NCBI RefSeq assembly: GCF_040409695.1
Contig: NZ_JARWGJ010000159.1
Location: 1-25,612, forward strand
Direction of reading: 5' to 3'
Origin: Longimonas sp040409695
GTDB lineage: Bacteria > Bacteroidota > Rhodothermia > Rhodothermales > Salinibacteraceae
DNA: 25,612 bases
The notes beneath the pieces are model-generated. The model had not been told where the DNA came from. It did no database searches and saw nothing but the letters and a program-made list of their open reading frames with translations. The position numbers and the translations under genes are program-made. Within the stretch, counting starts at the first letter, position 1; each line of letters starts with the position of its first letter. Shown in pieces: positions 15,983 through 23,712 of this stretch.

Positions 15983-16103
15983 AGGAACGCGGCGAAGGCT
16001 GACAGTAACCTAATCAATGTGGTGTACCGGAGACGTTACCGTTTCATGCCCACCAAGCCCCCAGTGCCCTTCGTCCGCAGTAGCGTAGGGTTACAGGCAC
16101 CCT

Positions 16104-16328
16104 TTACTGCGCGCTGAATTCGGACGGCAGTTGTTATGCACTATGCATTACCGCCAGCCCGTCGATTTGCTCTTCCTTGATACGGTAAATGATCCGATAC
16201 GAGCCGTCGATCACTTCCCGTATGCCGCGGTTCGTGTGTACCCGCGTCCGGTTGAGGCGCTGGCCTGTCGCTTTCCTCTTGGTGTACCTGATTGGTATAC
16301 CTGATTTAGGATCAGCCGGTGTGCCCAT
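16104..16328 (-). pseudogene. Remnant of a RelE/ParE-family toxin gene
   Basis: The frame from 16328 to 16134 encodes 64 residues, and only the last 30 resemble anything: IREVIDGSYRIIYRIKEEQI, then DGLAVMHSA. These match the C-terminal half of RelE/ParE toxins, where a basic strand IREVI.G.YRIIYR is followed by a strand ending in H-x-A-R. A TAA stop at 16134-16136 falls exactly where the conserved Arg should be, and QLPSEFSAQ continues in frame after it to a second stop at 16104. The N-terminal part (GTPADPKSGIPIRYTK) is not toxin-like, and no antitoxin gene is beside it, because dusB ends only a few bases upstream. It is therefore best read as a degraded piece of a toxin-antitoxin module. 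A short functional protein cannot be fully excluded. Confidence 0.65.
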
Positions 16329-16332
16329 GCCT

Positions 16333-17421
16333 CTACGCCGGACTCGGGAGCTGGGCTTTTTTGACGTTGACGGGCTTTGCGGAGCGCTGTTCTTCGGACG
16401 ATTCGGCGATGGTCTTGCTGGGCAGTGCGGCTGACGGGAGTTGGATGTCAGATGCTTCGGGGTTGAAGTTGAGCATTACGTCTAACACGCCCTCTTTCGT
16501 GTCCTCCTGCATGAGCAGGTGGCGCAGCTTGCTCGCGTTGCGGAAGCCTTTGAAGTATCCGCTGTAGTTTCTGCGCATCTCCAGCACGCCGGTGCGCTCG
16601 CCCAGCCATTCGCACTTAAGCGACAGGTGCTCGGCAACGACCTGCACGCGCTCTTCCCATGACGGACGCGGCGGCACCTCGCCGGTCTCCATGTAGACCT
16701 TCGCGTCCCGGAAAATCCAGGGGTTGCCGATCGCTCCGCGACCGATCATGACGGCATCAACGCCTGTTTCGTTGAACATGGCGTCGATAGCTTCGGGGTC
16801 GAGGGCGTCGCCGTTGCCGATGAGGGGGATGTCGCGCACGCCCTCCTCTTTGATGCGCCGCAGCCACTGCCAGCGCGCCTCGCCGCCGTACTGCTGCGAG
16901 CGCGTGCGGGCATGCACCGCAAGCCCGGCAATGCCGAGAGCTTCGAGGCGCTGTGCCACCTCTATGATGCGGATGGAGCTATCATCCCACCCCAGGCGGG
17001 TCTTTACGGTTACCGGACGCGTGCTGGCTTCGATGACGGTTTCGGTGATGCGCTCCATCTTGTCGAGGTCGCGCAGGATGCCGGCGCCACCGTCTTTGGC
17101 GATGATCTTACGTACCGGACAGCCGAAGTTGATGTCGATCACATCGGGTTCGGCGGCGTCGACGCGAGGCGTGGCGCGGCGCACCTCGTCGATCTCGCCG
17201 CCCCACACCTGAATGCCGATCGGCCGCTCCTCCGGAAAGATATCGAGCTTCTGCTCGGCGTCTTCTACGCCCCGGTTCAGTCCGGCCGTCGACACAAACT
17301 CGCTGTAGAGCATATCGGCGCCGAGCCGCTTGCAGATCATCCGAAAGGGCGGGTCGCTCACGTCTTCCATGGGGGCAAGAAAGAGCGGGCGGTCGCCAAA
17401 CGTCAACGAGCCGAGGGTCAT
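16333..17421 (-). CDS. dusB: tRNA-dihydrouridine synthase (DusB type)
   Basis: This 362-residue FMN enzyme reduces uridines to dihydrouridine in the D-loop of tRNA, using NADPH, in the cytoplasm. The family motifs are LAPMEDVSDPPFR (15-27) at the start of the TIM barrel, the catalytic Cys101 in INFGCPVRKI, KDGGAGILRD, VKTRLGWD, VHARTRSQQYGG with the tRNA-contacting His and Arg, then IGNGDALD and VMIGRGAIGNPWIF for phosphate binding. A helical C-terminal domain follows, ending in a low-complexity tail of about 40 residues beyond the usual end. The ATG at 17421 is used; the frame can be extended to a GTG at 17469 but that part is not family-like. It follows the esterase gene on the same strand after 65 bases, so the two may be co-transcribed. 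Confidence 0.93.
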   Translation of the reverse strand: MTLGSLTFGDRPLFLAPMEDVSDPPFRMICKRLGADMLYSEFVSTAGLNRGVEDAEQKLDIFPEERPIGIQVWGGEIDEVRRATPRVDAAEPDVIDINFGCPVRKIIAKDGGAGILRDLDKMERITETVIEASTRPVTVKTRLGWDDSSIRIIEVAQRLEALGIAGLAVHARTRSQQYGGEARWQWLRRIKEEGVRDIPLIGNGDALDPEAIDAMFNETGVDAVMIGRGAIGNPWIFRDAKVYMETGEVPPRPSWEERVQVVAEHLSLKCEWLGERTGVLEMRRNYSGYFKGFRNASKLRHLLMQEDTKEGVLDVMLNFNPEASDIQLPSAALPSKTIAESSEEQRSAKPVNVKKAQLPSPA

Positions 17422-17486
17422 GGCAGGGGGTGTTTCGTTGGTAAAAAAATGCTGCAGCACCGTATACACGATCCGGCAGGCTGCGT

Positions 17487-18251
17487 TCAGTCAAGCATGC
17501 GTAGCACGGCCTGTGCAAAGGGATCCGGCGCCTCGGCGTGCACCCAGTGCCCGGCATCCGGAATGGTGACCAGCGAGGCATTCGGAAAGCGCTCCTGGAT
17601 CATCGGCCAGTCGCTGTCGGTGATGTAGTTCGATCGCGCGCCGCGGATGAACATGGTCGGCTTCGTGAAGCGTCCCTCAGCCTCGATAGGTCCAACCAGC
17701 TTATCGTAGTGGGCGTCGATAGCCTGCAGGTTAGGCTTCCAGACATACGTGCCGTCGTCGTACTCCAGGTTCTTCAGCAGAAACTGCCGGATGGTCCACG
17801 ACGGCACGTCCTCAGCCAGCATCTCGTCGATGGCGCTCCGGCTTTCGTACTGCGTGGGGTCGATGGCCCGGAGCGCGTTGATGAGCGCCTGGTGGTTGGG
17901 GGTGTACGGACGCGGCGCTATGTCGACGACGATGAGGCGATCCATCAGGTCGGGATAGCGCAGCGCAGCCTCCATCGCCGTCTTGCCACCCATGGAATGG
18001 CCCATCACCGTCGGCGACGACAGGTCGTGCGCATCCGCAAAACCGCGCAGGTCCTCGGCCATACTCGGGTAGTCAATCAGGTCGGTATGCGGCGAGCGTC
18101 CGTGGTTGCGCTGGTCTACGGCGTACACCGTTGCTTTGTCGCTAAACGCATTGCGGCTAAGCGTATGCCAGTTGCCGTGTGCCCCCAACAGTCCATGAAG
18201 AATAATGAGTGGCGGCTTTTCTTCGCCGTATGTCTTGTAAAAAAGCTGCAT
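17487..18251 (-). CDS. ybfF: Alpha/beta-hydrolase, YbfF-like esterase
   Basis: This 254-residue alpha/beta hydrolase is of the YbfF/ABHD11 group, cytoplasmic esterases reported to act on short acyl esters and acyl-CoA thioesters. The oxyanion segment is ILHGLLGAHGNWHTL (17-31). DQRNHGRSPH (46-55) is typical of this group. The nucleophile is Ser86 in MGHSMGGKTAM, the catalytic His is His235 in DAGHWVHAEAP, and Asp110 in VVDIAP is a likely acid. Length is as expected. The ATG at 18251 is immediately followed by the first beta strand, so the start is secure; no signal peptide is present. The physiological substrate is unknown. It may form a transcript with dusB downstream, and it is divergent from the S9 peptidase gene across about 200 bases. 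Confidence 0.9.
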   Translation of the reverse strand: MQLFYKTYGEEKPPLIILHGLLGAHGNWHTLSRNAFSDKATVYAVDQRNHGRSPHTDLIDYPSMAEDLRGFADAHDLSSPTVMGHSMGGKTAMEAALRYPDLMDRLIVVDIAPRPYTPNHQALINALRAIDPTQYESRSAIDEMLAEDVPSWTIRQFLLKNLEYDDGTYVWKPNLQAIDAHYDKLVGPIEAEGRFTKPTMFIRGARSNYITDSDWPMIQERFPNASLVTIPDAGHWVHAEAPDPFAQAVLRMLD

Positions 18252-18434
18252 GCTTGCTTGGTTGGTGCGATGAGATAGCGGTTATTGTGTACGATTACGC
18301 TTCTGGTGGTACACCATGGCACACGACCGTTGGCATACCACCGGATGCTCCGTACGCGCAACGGATGCGTCGACGCATCTCACCCTGCGTTTGGGTGCGG
18401 TGTTTCGATGCGTCCTCTCCCCATGCCCCCGGTT

Positions 18435-18442
18435 TATTTTTG
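18435..18442 (+). promoter_or_regulatory. Bacteroidota-type -7 box before the S9 peptidase gene
   Basis: TATTTTTG matches the Bacteroidota -7 consensus TAnnTTTG exactly. It lies only 10 bases ahead of the chosen ATG at 18453, which would give an almost leaderless mRNA. No TTTG is found at the usual -33 spacing, so the evidence is partial. Confidence 0.35.
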
Positions 18443-18452
18443 CCTTCTGCTT

Positions 18453-21041
18453 ATGCGTACTTTTGTTTCTTTGTTAGCCGCAGCCTTTATCGGGCTTGGC
18501 GCTTCGCTCGCGTCTGTCCTGCCTGCAAGCGGCCAGTCTGTAAACGGCCAGTCTGCAGATACGCCTACGCCCATCCAGGCCAGCGACCTGTTTCGCATCC
18601 ACCAGCTGGGCGATGTGCACATTGCACCCGACGGACGCCACGCCGTCTACACGGTTACGCGTATTGTGGATGCCGACGATGGCGGCCGCACGTACCGCAC
18701 GCAGCTGTATGTGGCCCGCCCCGACGGACGCGTGGCGCCCGAGCCGCTTACGCGGGGCGCCTCGGCCTCACAGCCTGCCTGGCATCCGGATAGCGACCAG
18801 ATCGCTTTTGTACGCAGCGTAGACGGTACGCCACAGGTCTTCGTAACGCGTCTTACTGGCGGCGAGCCCTACCAGCTTACCGAACATCCGTACGGCGCCT
18901 CGCAGCCGCAGTGGATTGATGGCGGACGCCGCCTGCTCTTCGCCGCCTCGGTACCGGGCGACTCGCTGGCCGCGCAGGGCGATCCGGTGCCTGCATGGTT
19001 TGATGCGCGCCCTGGCAGCGCAAACCGCTCTACCGCGTACAGCGCCCCCACAGTAGAGCGGCTTGTACTACGGGATACGGTAGCGCATCGCGCCCTCGAT
19101 ACGCTCGCAACAGATGTAGACCTGTCAGACCTGAGCATGGACGACGACTACCTGAGCACGCGCGACGATCTCACGCGGGCTGATTCACTGCGCGCCCATG
19201 CGCTGACCCGCCGCGCTATCGTTGATACGATCTCGGTGGAGCAGCCGGTGCCCTCGCCCTCGCCCGACGGCCCGCTTCCCCTGCAGCGCCAGTGGCTCGA
19301 CGAGCGTGCCAGCGAGCGCAACCCGGATGTGATTACGCGCCTGGACTTCCAGGGCGAGTTCGACCTGCGCGGACCCATCTCGTTTCAGCACTACTTTACA
19401 GTCGACGTGCCCGGCACAATCTGGACGGGCGACCCGGACCGGCCGACCGCCATCCGCGTTACGGAGGGCTTTCGCAGCTACAGCGGCGCGCAGTGGCTCA
19501 ACAGCACCAATCAGATGGTCGCCAGTACGCGTCCGCTCGACGGGCGCCACCCTGACGACGTGCGGGCCCGTCACATCGTACTCGTTGACCCCGACACCCG
19601 CGAGGCCGAGCGCTTTTTGCAGATCGACCCGTATGCGCTCTCCAACCCACGCCTGACGAACGACGGCACCCAGCTGGCCTTTACGGCGTCGGATACAACT
19701 GCTGCTGGCTACGCACAGACTCAGATCGGCATCTTTGCGATGGATGGCCGCACCGAGCCCCAGCTCATCACCGCCGGACTCGACCGGTCGGTGGGTACGC
19801 CGCGTTGGTCGCCCAACGGCTGGTATGTCTATACCACGGCGCCGTCGGAGGGCGGCTTTCCGCTCTACCGCTTTGCCCCGTTTGCGCGCGACACCACCGA
19901 TGCCGAGAACGGAGCGATGCAGCCGCCCGAGGTAACCGACTCGCGCACCGTGTTCGAGGCCGACTCGACCATGATGCAGGCGCTGCCGCCCGAACAGCTC
20001 TCCTCGATTGAGCGCGGCATCCGCTCGTTCGACATTACCGACGCCTCAGCCGTGTACGTCGTCACCGAAATCGAGAACCCCTTCGAGCTGTATGCAGCAA
20101 GCGCCGACCTCTCGAATGAACGGCGCCTATCCAGCCATAACGCACGCTGGCTCGCCGATCGCGTGATCAGCCGCCCCGAGCCGTTTTCGGTGACGATGGA
20201 GACCGATAGCGATACGTTTGCCGTCGACGGCTGGCTGATGCCGCCGACCGAGGTTGACCGGCGTCAGGAGGCCGCCTATCCACTCATGGTGCAGATGCAC
20301 GGTGGCCCGTCTGCCATGTGGGGCCCCGGCGAGGCTTCGATGTGGCACGAGTTTCAGTTCATGACCGGGCAGGGATTTGCCGTGGTGTACAACAACCAGC
20401 GCGGCTCAGGCGGATACGGCAACGCCTTTCGCCGGGCAAACTACCGCGACTGGGGCACCGGCCCGATGCGCGACGTACTCGCCACAACCGATTACGCAAT
20501 CGCTAACAACGACTGGATCGACGCGGACCGGCAGGTCCTCACCGGCGGCTCGTATGCCGGCTACCTCACAGCCTGGATCATAAGCCAGACCGATCGCTTC
20601 GACGCTGCCGTGGCGCAGCGCGGCGTATACGACCTGCCTACGTTCCTCGGTGAGGGCAACGCCTGGCGCCTCGTCCCCTCGCACTTCGGCGGCTTTCCGT
20701 GGGAGGGCAACGTACCGCCACCGGTGAACGCCCCCGCCGATACCGTGAGCGTGTACACCGACTCGCTCGACACCGCGCGTACTACGCTGATCCGTAACTC
20801 TCCGCTAACGTATGTCGACCAGATTACGACGCCGTTGCTCATTATGCACGCAAGCAACGACCTGCGCACCGGTGTCATACAGAGCGAGATGCTCTATCGG
20901 AGCCTCAAGCTGCTGGATCGGCCTGTGGAGTACGTGCGCTACCCCAATGCCGGACACGACCTCTCGCGCACTGGCGACCCCAATCAGCGAATCGATCGGG
21001 TGCTGCGTATCTACGAGTTTATGACGCGCTACGTAGAATGA
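18453..21041 (+). CDS. Secreted S9-family prolyl oligopeptidase-like serine peptidase
   Basis: This 862-residue exported peptidase is of the S9 family (dipeptidyl peptidase IV/acylaminoacyl-peptidase group), which releases short peptides outside the inner membrane. A signal peptide starts at the ATG at 18453 (MRTFVSLLAAAFIGLGASLA, cut probably near SGQS). A beta-propeller of PD40/WD40-like repeats follows, with blades such as APDGRHAVYTV, WHPDSDQIAFV and WSPNGWYVYTT. The C-terminal catalytic domain starts near MVQMHGGPSAMWGPG and has Ser700 in GGSYAG, Asp803 in ASNDLRTG and His835 in NAGHDLSRTG; YNNQRGSGGYG is also typical. The long acidic insertion in the propeller fits a halophile. The frame extends upstream to 18285 but that portion is not signal-like. 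It is followed by a strong terminator. Confidence 0.93.
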   Translation: MRTFVSLLAAAFIGLGASLASVLPASGQSVNGQSADTPTPIQASDLFRIHQLGDVHIAPDGRHAVYTVTRIVDADDGGRTYRTQLYVARPDGRVAPEPLTRGASASQPAWHPDSDQIAFVRSVDGTPQVFVTRLTGGEPYQLTEHPYGASQPQWIDGGRRLLFAASVPGDSLAAQGDPVPAWFDARPGSANRSTAYSAPTVERLVLRDTVAHRALDTLATDVDLSDLSMDDDYLSTRDDLTRADSLRAHALTRRAIVDTISVEQPVPSPSPDGPLPLQRQWLDERASERNPDVITRLDFQGEFDLRGPISFQHYFTVDVPGTIWTGDPDRPTAIRVTEGFRSYSGAQWLNSTNQMVASTRPLDGRHPDDVRARHIVLVDPDTREAERFLQIDPYALSNPRLTNDGTQLAFTASDTTAAGYAQTQIGIFAMDGRTEPQLITAGLDRSVGTPRWSPNGWYVYTTAPSEGGFPLYRFAPFARDTTDAENGAMQPPEVTDSRTVFEADSTMMQALPPEQLSSIERGIRSFDITDASAVYVVTEIENPFELYAASADLSNERRLSSHNARWLADRVISRPEPFSVTMETDSDTFAVDGWLMPPTEVDRRQEAAYPLMVQMHGGPSAMWGPGEASMWHEFQFMTGQGFAVVYNNQRGSGGYGNAFRRANYRDWGTGPMRDVLATTDYAIANNDWIDADRQVLTGGSYAGYLTAWIISQTDRFDAAVAQRGVYDLPTFLGEGNAWRLVPSHFGGFPWEGNVPPPVNAPADTVSVYTDSLDTARTTLIRNSPLTYVDQITTPLLIMHASNDLRTGVIQSEMLYRSLKLLDRPVEYVRYPNAGHDLSRTGDPNQRIDRVLRIYEFMTRYVE

Positions 21042-21145
21042 GTGGCTCGGTAAAGGACGTGTTCTTGTAGGAGCAGTGGCTTCTGTTGCGGGCCACCTCC
21101 TCGTGGGCGCGCACAAGGCGGGCATCCGCTTTACGCTTTTTACCC

Positions 21146-21190
21146 ATACAAAAACGGCACTGAGGCCTAATCGCCTCAGTGCCGTTTGTA
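21146..21190. terminator. Bidirectional terminator between the S9 peptidase and the AP2-like gene
   Basis: AAACGGCACTGAGGC (21152-21166) and GCCTCAGTGCCGTTT (21173-21187) form a perfect 15-bp stem with a six-base loop. Read on the minus strand, the exit is TTTTTGTATGGG; on the plus strand, GTATATGTTTTTC. Position between convergent genes fits use in both directions. Confidence 0.88.
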
Positions 21191-21294
21191 TATGTTTTTC
21201 GGTGTGTCTTACACCTGGTACCAGCGGCTCACATGGGGACCTCTTCTGCAGAACTGCCCTTTTCGAAGCCGGAACCTTGCACCTATTCCCGAGG

Positions 21295-21885
21295 CTACAT
21301 GGCGGCAGCCCCCGCTTTTTCAGGCGCTGCCTGTTCATGCTCAGGAAGCCCTTCGCCTTCGGGCCCCTCATTGTACTGCTCCCGGATGTTCGGGTAGGCG
21401 GTCTGGAACATCTCGTTGACTTCTTCAATCTCGCCCGCGTGGTGTTCGGTGCGTGCTTTATGGAGACGCACGCAAGCCTTCCACACGGCGCGACGCAGGT
21501 TCCACTTTCGCACTGAGTACGCCGCGCTACGGCGCGTTCCGTCGCCCTCCAGCCAACTCAACTGAACGTAAGGCTTGGCCGTACCGCTGCCGTCGTCTTT
21601 CCAGCAGAAGTTAAGCCCGATAACCCCGGTCTTTGAGCGCGCCTCTGCCGATCGTCGAACAGGGTCCATCGGATCAGGCAGTTCGTCCAGCAGTTCGTCG
21701 CGGTAGGCAATCGCTTCCTGAAGCGCCTCGTCTTTGCCGCCATGGCGCTTATCAGAGAAGTACTTGGTATGCTGCTTCTTCTGCCGCTTGATGCGTACCT
21801 GCCACCCATGTGTCGGATGGCGGTCGGGATGTTCGGAAGTCGGCTCGATATCGATTCGAAATATATTCTTCGGCTTATCGCCCAT
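21295..21885 (-). CDS. Small protein with two AP2-like DNA-binding units
   Basis: This is a 196-residue protein. Residues 25-69 (GWQVRIKRQKKQHTKYFSD, then HGGKDEALQEAIAYRDELL) fit the bacterial AP2/ERF-like fold: three strands with basic residues, an aromatic F-S-D turn and a helix starting KxEAL. A second, more diverged unit (about 83-134) begins KTGVIGLNFCWKDDGSG and continues PYVQLSWLEGDGTRRSAAYS before a basic helix. The tail is acidic and Pro/Gly/Ala-rich. AP2 domains bind DNA and in bacteria often sit in homing endonucleases or mobile-element proteins. Here no nuclease motif is seen, so it may be a stand-alone regulator or a remnant. The ATG at 21885 is chosen because the longer frame starts with GTG at 21987 and adds unrelated residues. 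It lies alone, with 630 bases of non-coding DNA upstream. Confidence 0.72.
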   Translation of the reverse strand: MGDKPKNIFRIDIEPTSEHPDRHPTHGWQVRIKRQKKQHTKYFSDKRHGGKDEALQEAIAYRDELLDELPDPMDPVRRSAEARSKTGVIGLNFCWKDDGSGTAKPYVQLSWLEGDGTRRSAAYSVRKWNLRRAVWKACVRLHKARTEHHAGEIEEVNEMFQTAYPNIREQYNEGPEGEGLPEHEQAAPEKAGAAAM

Positions 21886-22518
21886 CGTTCTATCTTTATA
21901 ATGGTAAAAATTAATGTCGGACTTGGAGCGGAACAGGCGTGTTGATCTCATCACACAAGCCTGCACAGGCACGCACCGCCCTTTCACAAATTATGTGGCG
22001 TGGGTGGGTTATCGGTGCCTGTTTTCGTAGGCAGCACCGGTCATTACCGAAATAAAGACCAACTGCCGACTTGGAAATATATAAACGCACGTTGTCATCA
22101 GCAAGTGTTTGCGCACCCCTACCCCCACCTCCTTCTGTAGCCTGTACGGTGCACTTTCACGGAGCCTCGACTCAGACCGTCTTTGCAGATCGTCTTTCAT
22201 GGTGTCGTAGACGACTCTACTTCGTTACACCAAGGTGGCCATCATAGCGTGCAAAGTAAAGTAGCATGACCATACTTCTTCGTCTGATGCAACCAGGTAA
22301 CGGTTCTGCGCCATGAATGGGGTCTTACGCCGCTGTGCGTGGTGCCGCCCAATCACCTGTATCTCCCCAAACACATCAAGGCCTGCCGTGCCGGGGTGGC
22401 AGGGCAGGCCTCGTAGTCGGCTTTCCAGCCGGGATGGGAAGAGCTACTCCTCATCTGTCGTGAAGCTATCCCAGATGTGCTATGCCAGATCTGTTGTAAA
22501 CGATCTGTTATGGACGGC
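21886..22518. other. Non-coding gap of about 630 bases upstream of the AP2-like gene
   Basis: No convincing gene was found. Base composition is more AT-rich than in the coding regions, especially close to the AP2-like start (TTAATTTTTACCATTATAAAG on the minus strand), which may hold its promoter. The right part contains the terminator of the phenylalanine hydroxylase gene. Two short open frames here overlap each other on opposite strands and resemble nothing. Confidence 0.55.
22374..22411 (-). terminator. Stem-loop after the phenylalanine hydroxylase gene
   Basis: AGGCCTGCC (22379-22387) and GGCAGGCCT (22403-22411) pair perfectly, and after one G-G mismatch TGCC and GGCA add four pairs around the loop GGGGT. 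On the minus strand the stem is followed by TGATGTGTTTGGGG, only moderately T-rich. It lies about 110 bases past the stop codon of that gene. Confidence 0.6.
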
Positions 22519-23364
22519 TTACAGCAGTCCTCGGCTCTTCGTCCATGAGCGGAAACCATCGACCAGCTGCTCAAACGAGTCCATCACGAAGAGCTCGTCT
22601 TGTAGATTGTAGACCTCATAGTCTTTCTCCGTGATGTGTGCCGGGTCGAACGCGTGGGTGGTTACCTCATCAGAGAGCGCGTGGGTCACTTCCTCGTTCG
22701 ACGACACGATGCCGGCCCCAAAGATACGGGTATCGCCCCCTTCATTCAGGAGTCCAAACTCTACCGTGAACCAGTGGAAGCGCTCCAGGCGCGGACGATC
22801 GGCTCCCTCAGCATTCAGCGCAGCTTTGCCGAAAAGCTGGTAGAAGTCCGCGAAGTCCGGCTGCGTGAGCATCGGCATGTGCCCGAACATGTCGTGGAAG
22901 CAGTCCGGCGCTGGCGTGTAATCGAGCTCGTCCCAGTTGCGTACGTAGTCAGTCGACGGGAATTTGCGATTGGCAAGCAGCGTAAAGAAGTCTTTCTCGT
23001 GTAGCAGCCCCGGAATCCGTGCGACCTGCCAGCCGGTCTGGTCTTCAAGCTTGCGGCTTAGCGCACTCAGCTTCGGAATGCGGTTCGGGGTGATGTCGAG
23101 CACGTCGAGCCCGCGCATGTAAGCGTCGCACGCCCGGCCGGGAAGCTGCTCCATCTGGCGCTCAACGAGCGTGCCCCAGATCTCGTGGCGATCATCGTCG
23201 TAATCGGGGTACGCAATCTCGTCGCCCACGGGCGGCTCCTCCTCCAGATTCTGAGGAACGCATCGCGGATCGATCTCTTGTCCGTCGGCAGGCGCTTTTT
23301 CATAGGCCGAGCGCTCGTCGGCTGCCTGCGAAGCGGTCTCTGCAGAGGCGGTATTCGAATCCAT
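22519..23364 (-). CDS. phhA: Phenylalanine 4-monooxygenase (aromatic amino acid hydroxylase)
   Basis: This 281-residue enzyme is an iron- and pterin-dependent hydroxylase that converts phenylalanine to tyrosine with oxygen. The iron ligands are clear: His157 and His162 in PDCFHDMFGHMPMLTQPDF and Glu202 in FHWFTVEFGLL. The spacings of 5 and 40 residues are the same as His285, His290 and Glu330 of human phenylalanine hydroxylase. The core conserved stretch continues with IFGAGIVSSNEE. The protein lacks the regulatory ACT domain, as is usual in bacteria; its first 35 residues are acidic and probably disordered. The ATG at 23364 is used; the frame is open further upstream without recognisable sequence. 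No pterin carbinolamine dehydratase lies adjacent. It is divergent from the amidohydrolase gene. Tryptophan hydroxylase activity is a remote alternative. Confidence 0.94.
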   Translation of the reverse strand: MDSNTASAETASQAADERSAYEKAPADGQEIDPRCVPQNLEEEPPVGDEIAYPDYDDDRHEIWGTLVERQMEQLPGRACDAYMRGLDVLDITPNRIPKLSALSRKLEDQTGWQVARIPGLLHEKDFFTLLANRKFPSTDYVRNWDELDYTPAPDCFHDMFGHMPMLTQPDFADFYQLFGKAALNAEGADRPRLERFHWFTVEFGLLNEGGDTRIFGAGIVSSNEEVTHALSDEVTTHAFDPAHITEKDYEVYNLQDELFVMDSFEQLVDGFRSWTKSRGLL

Positions 23365-23712
23365 AGCAAGTAATAGGTAATAGTGTGGGCGATACAGCGA
23401 ACACATGTGGCTGCCTGCCGGAACCGCTTCCAAGGCGGAGAGGCCTCATGAGGCAAATCGCACATGACAATACGCGCGGAGCCTCATGTCAAGCAGCGTT
23501 ACTGTATTGTAATGCCTGCTGCACGCATATGATTCTCTCTCTGAATGCGCCTTCTATACCATGTACCGTATTCCGACAAACCCGGCACGAACGCTCTGCA
23601 TCCCTCTATGAGTTGCATTGGCGATAGGCCGCTGTCCGCACGTATCTGCCCGCGCGAATCTGATTGCCTCGTTGCCTGTTTGTCAAACAGCGCCTGTTCT
23701 TTCTTCTGTCCC
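23365..23712. other. Divergent gap between phhA and the amidohydrolase gene
   Basis: This 348-base gap holds the promoters of both genes. Apart from the 12-base palindrome at 23443-23454 and a repeat of its half-site at 23481-23488, I see no structure. The amidohydrolase frame is open through the right half but shows no protein-like conservation before the ATG at 23713. Confidence 0.55.
23443..23454. promoter_or_regulatory. Palindrome GCCTCATGAGGC upstream of phhA
   Basis: GCCTCATGAGGC is a perfect 12-base palindrome about 80 bases upstream of the phhA start. Its half GCCTCATG recurs at 23481-23488. It may be an operator; a 12-base palindrome can also arise by chance in a window this long. 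Confidence 0.3.

Noticed and set aside
22009..22200. 63-codon minus-strand frame upstream of the AP2-like gene
   Set aside because: No ribosome binding site, no recognisable sequence and no neighbour support.
22313..22612. 99-codon plus-strand frame near the phhA end
   Set aside because: Overlaps the phhA C-terminus and its terminator hairpin; not protein-like.
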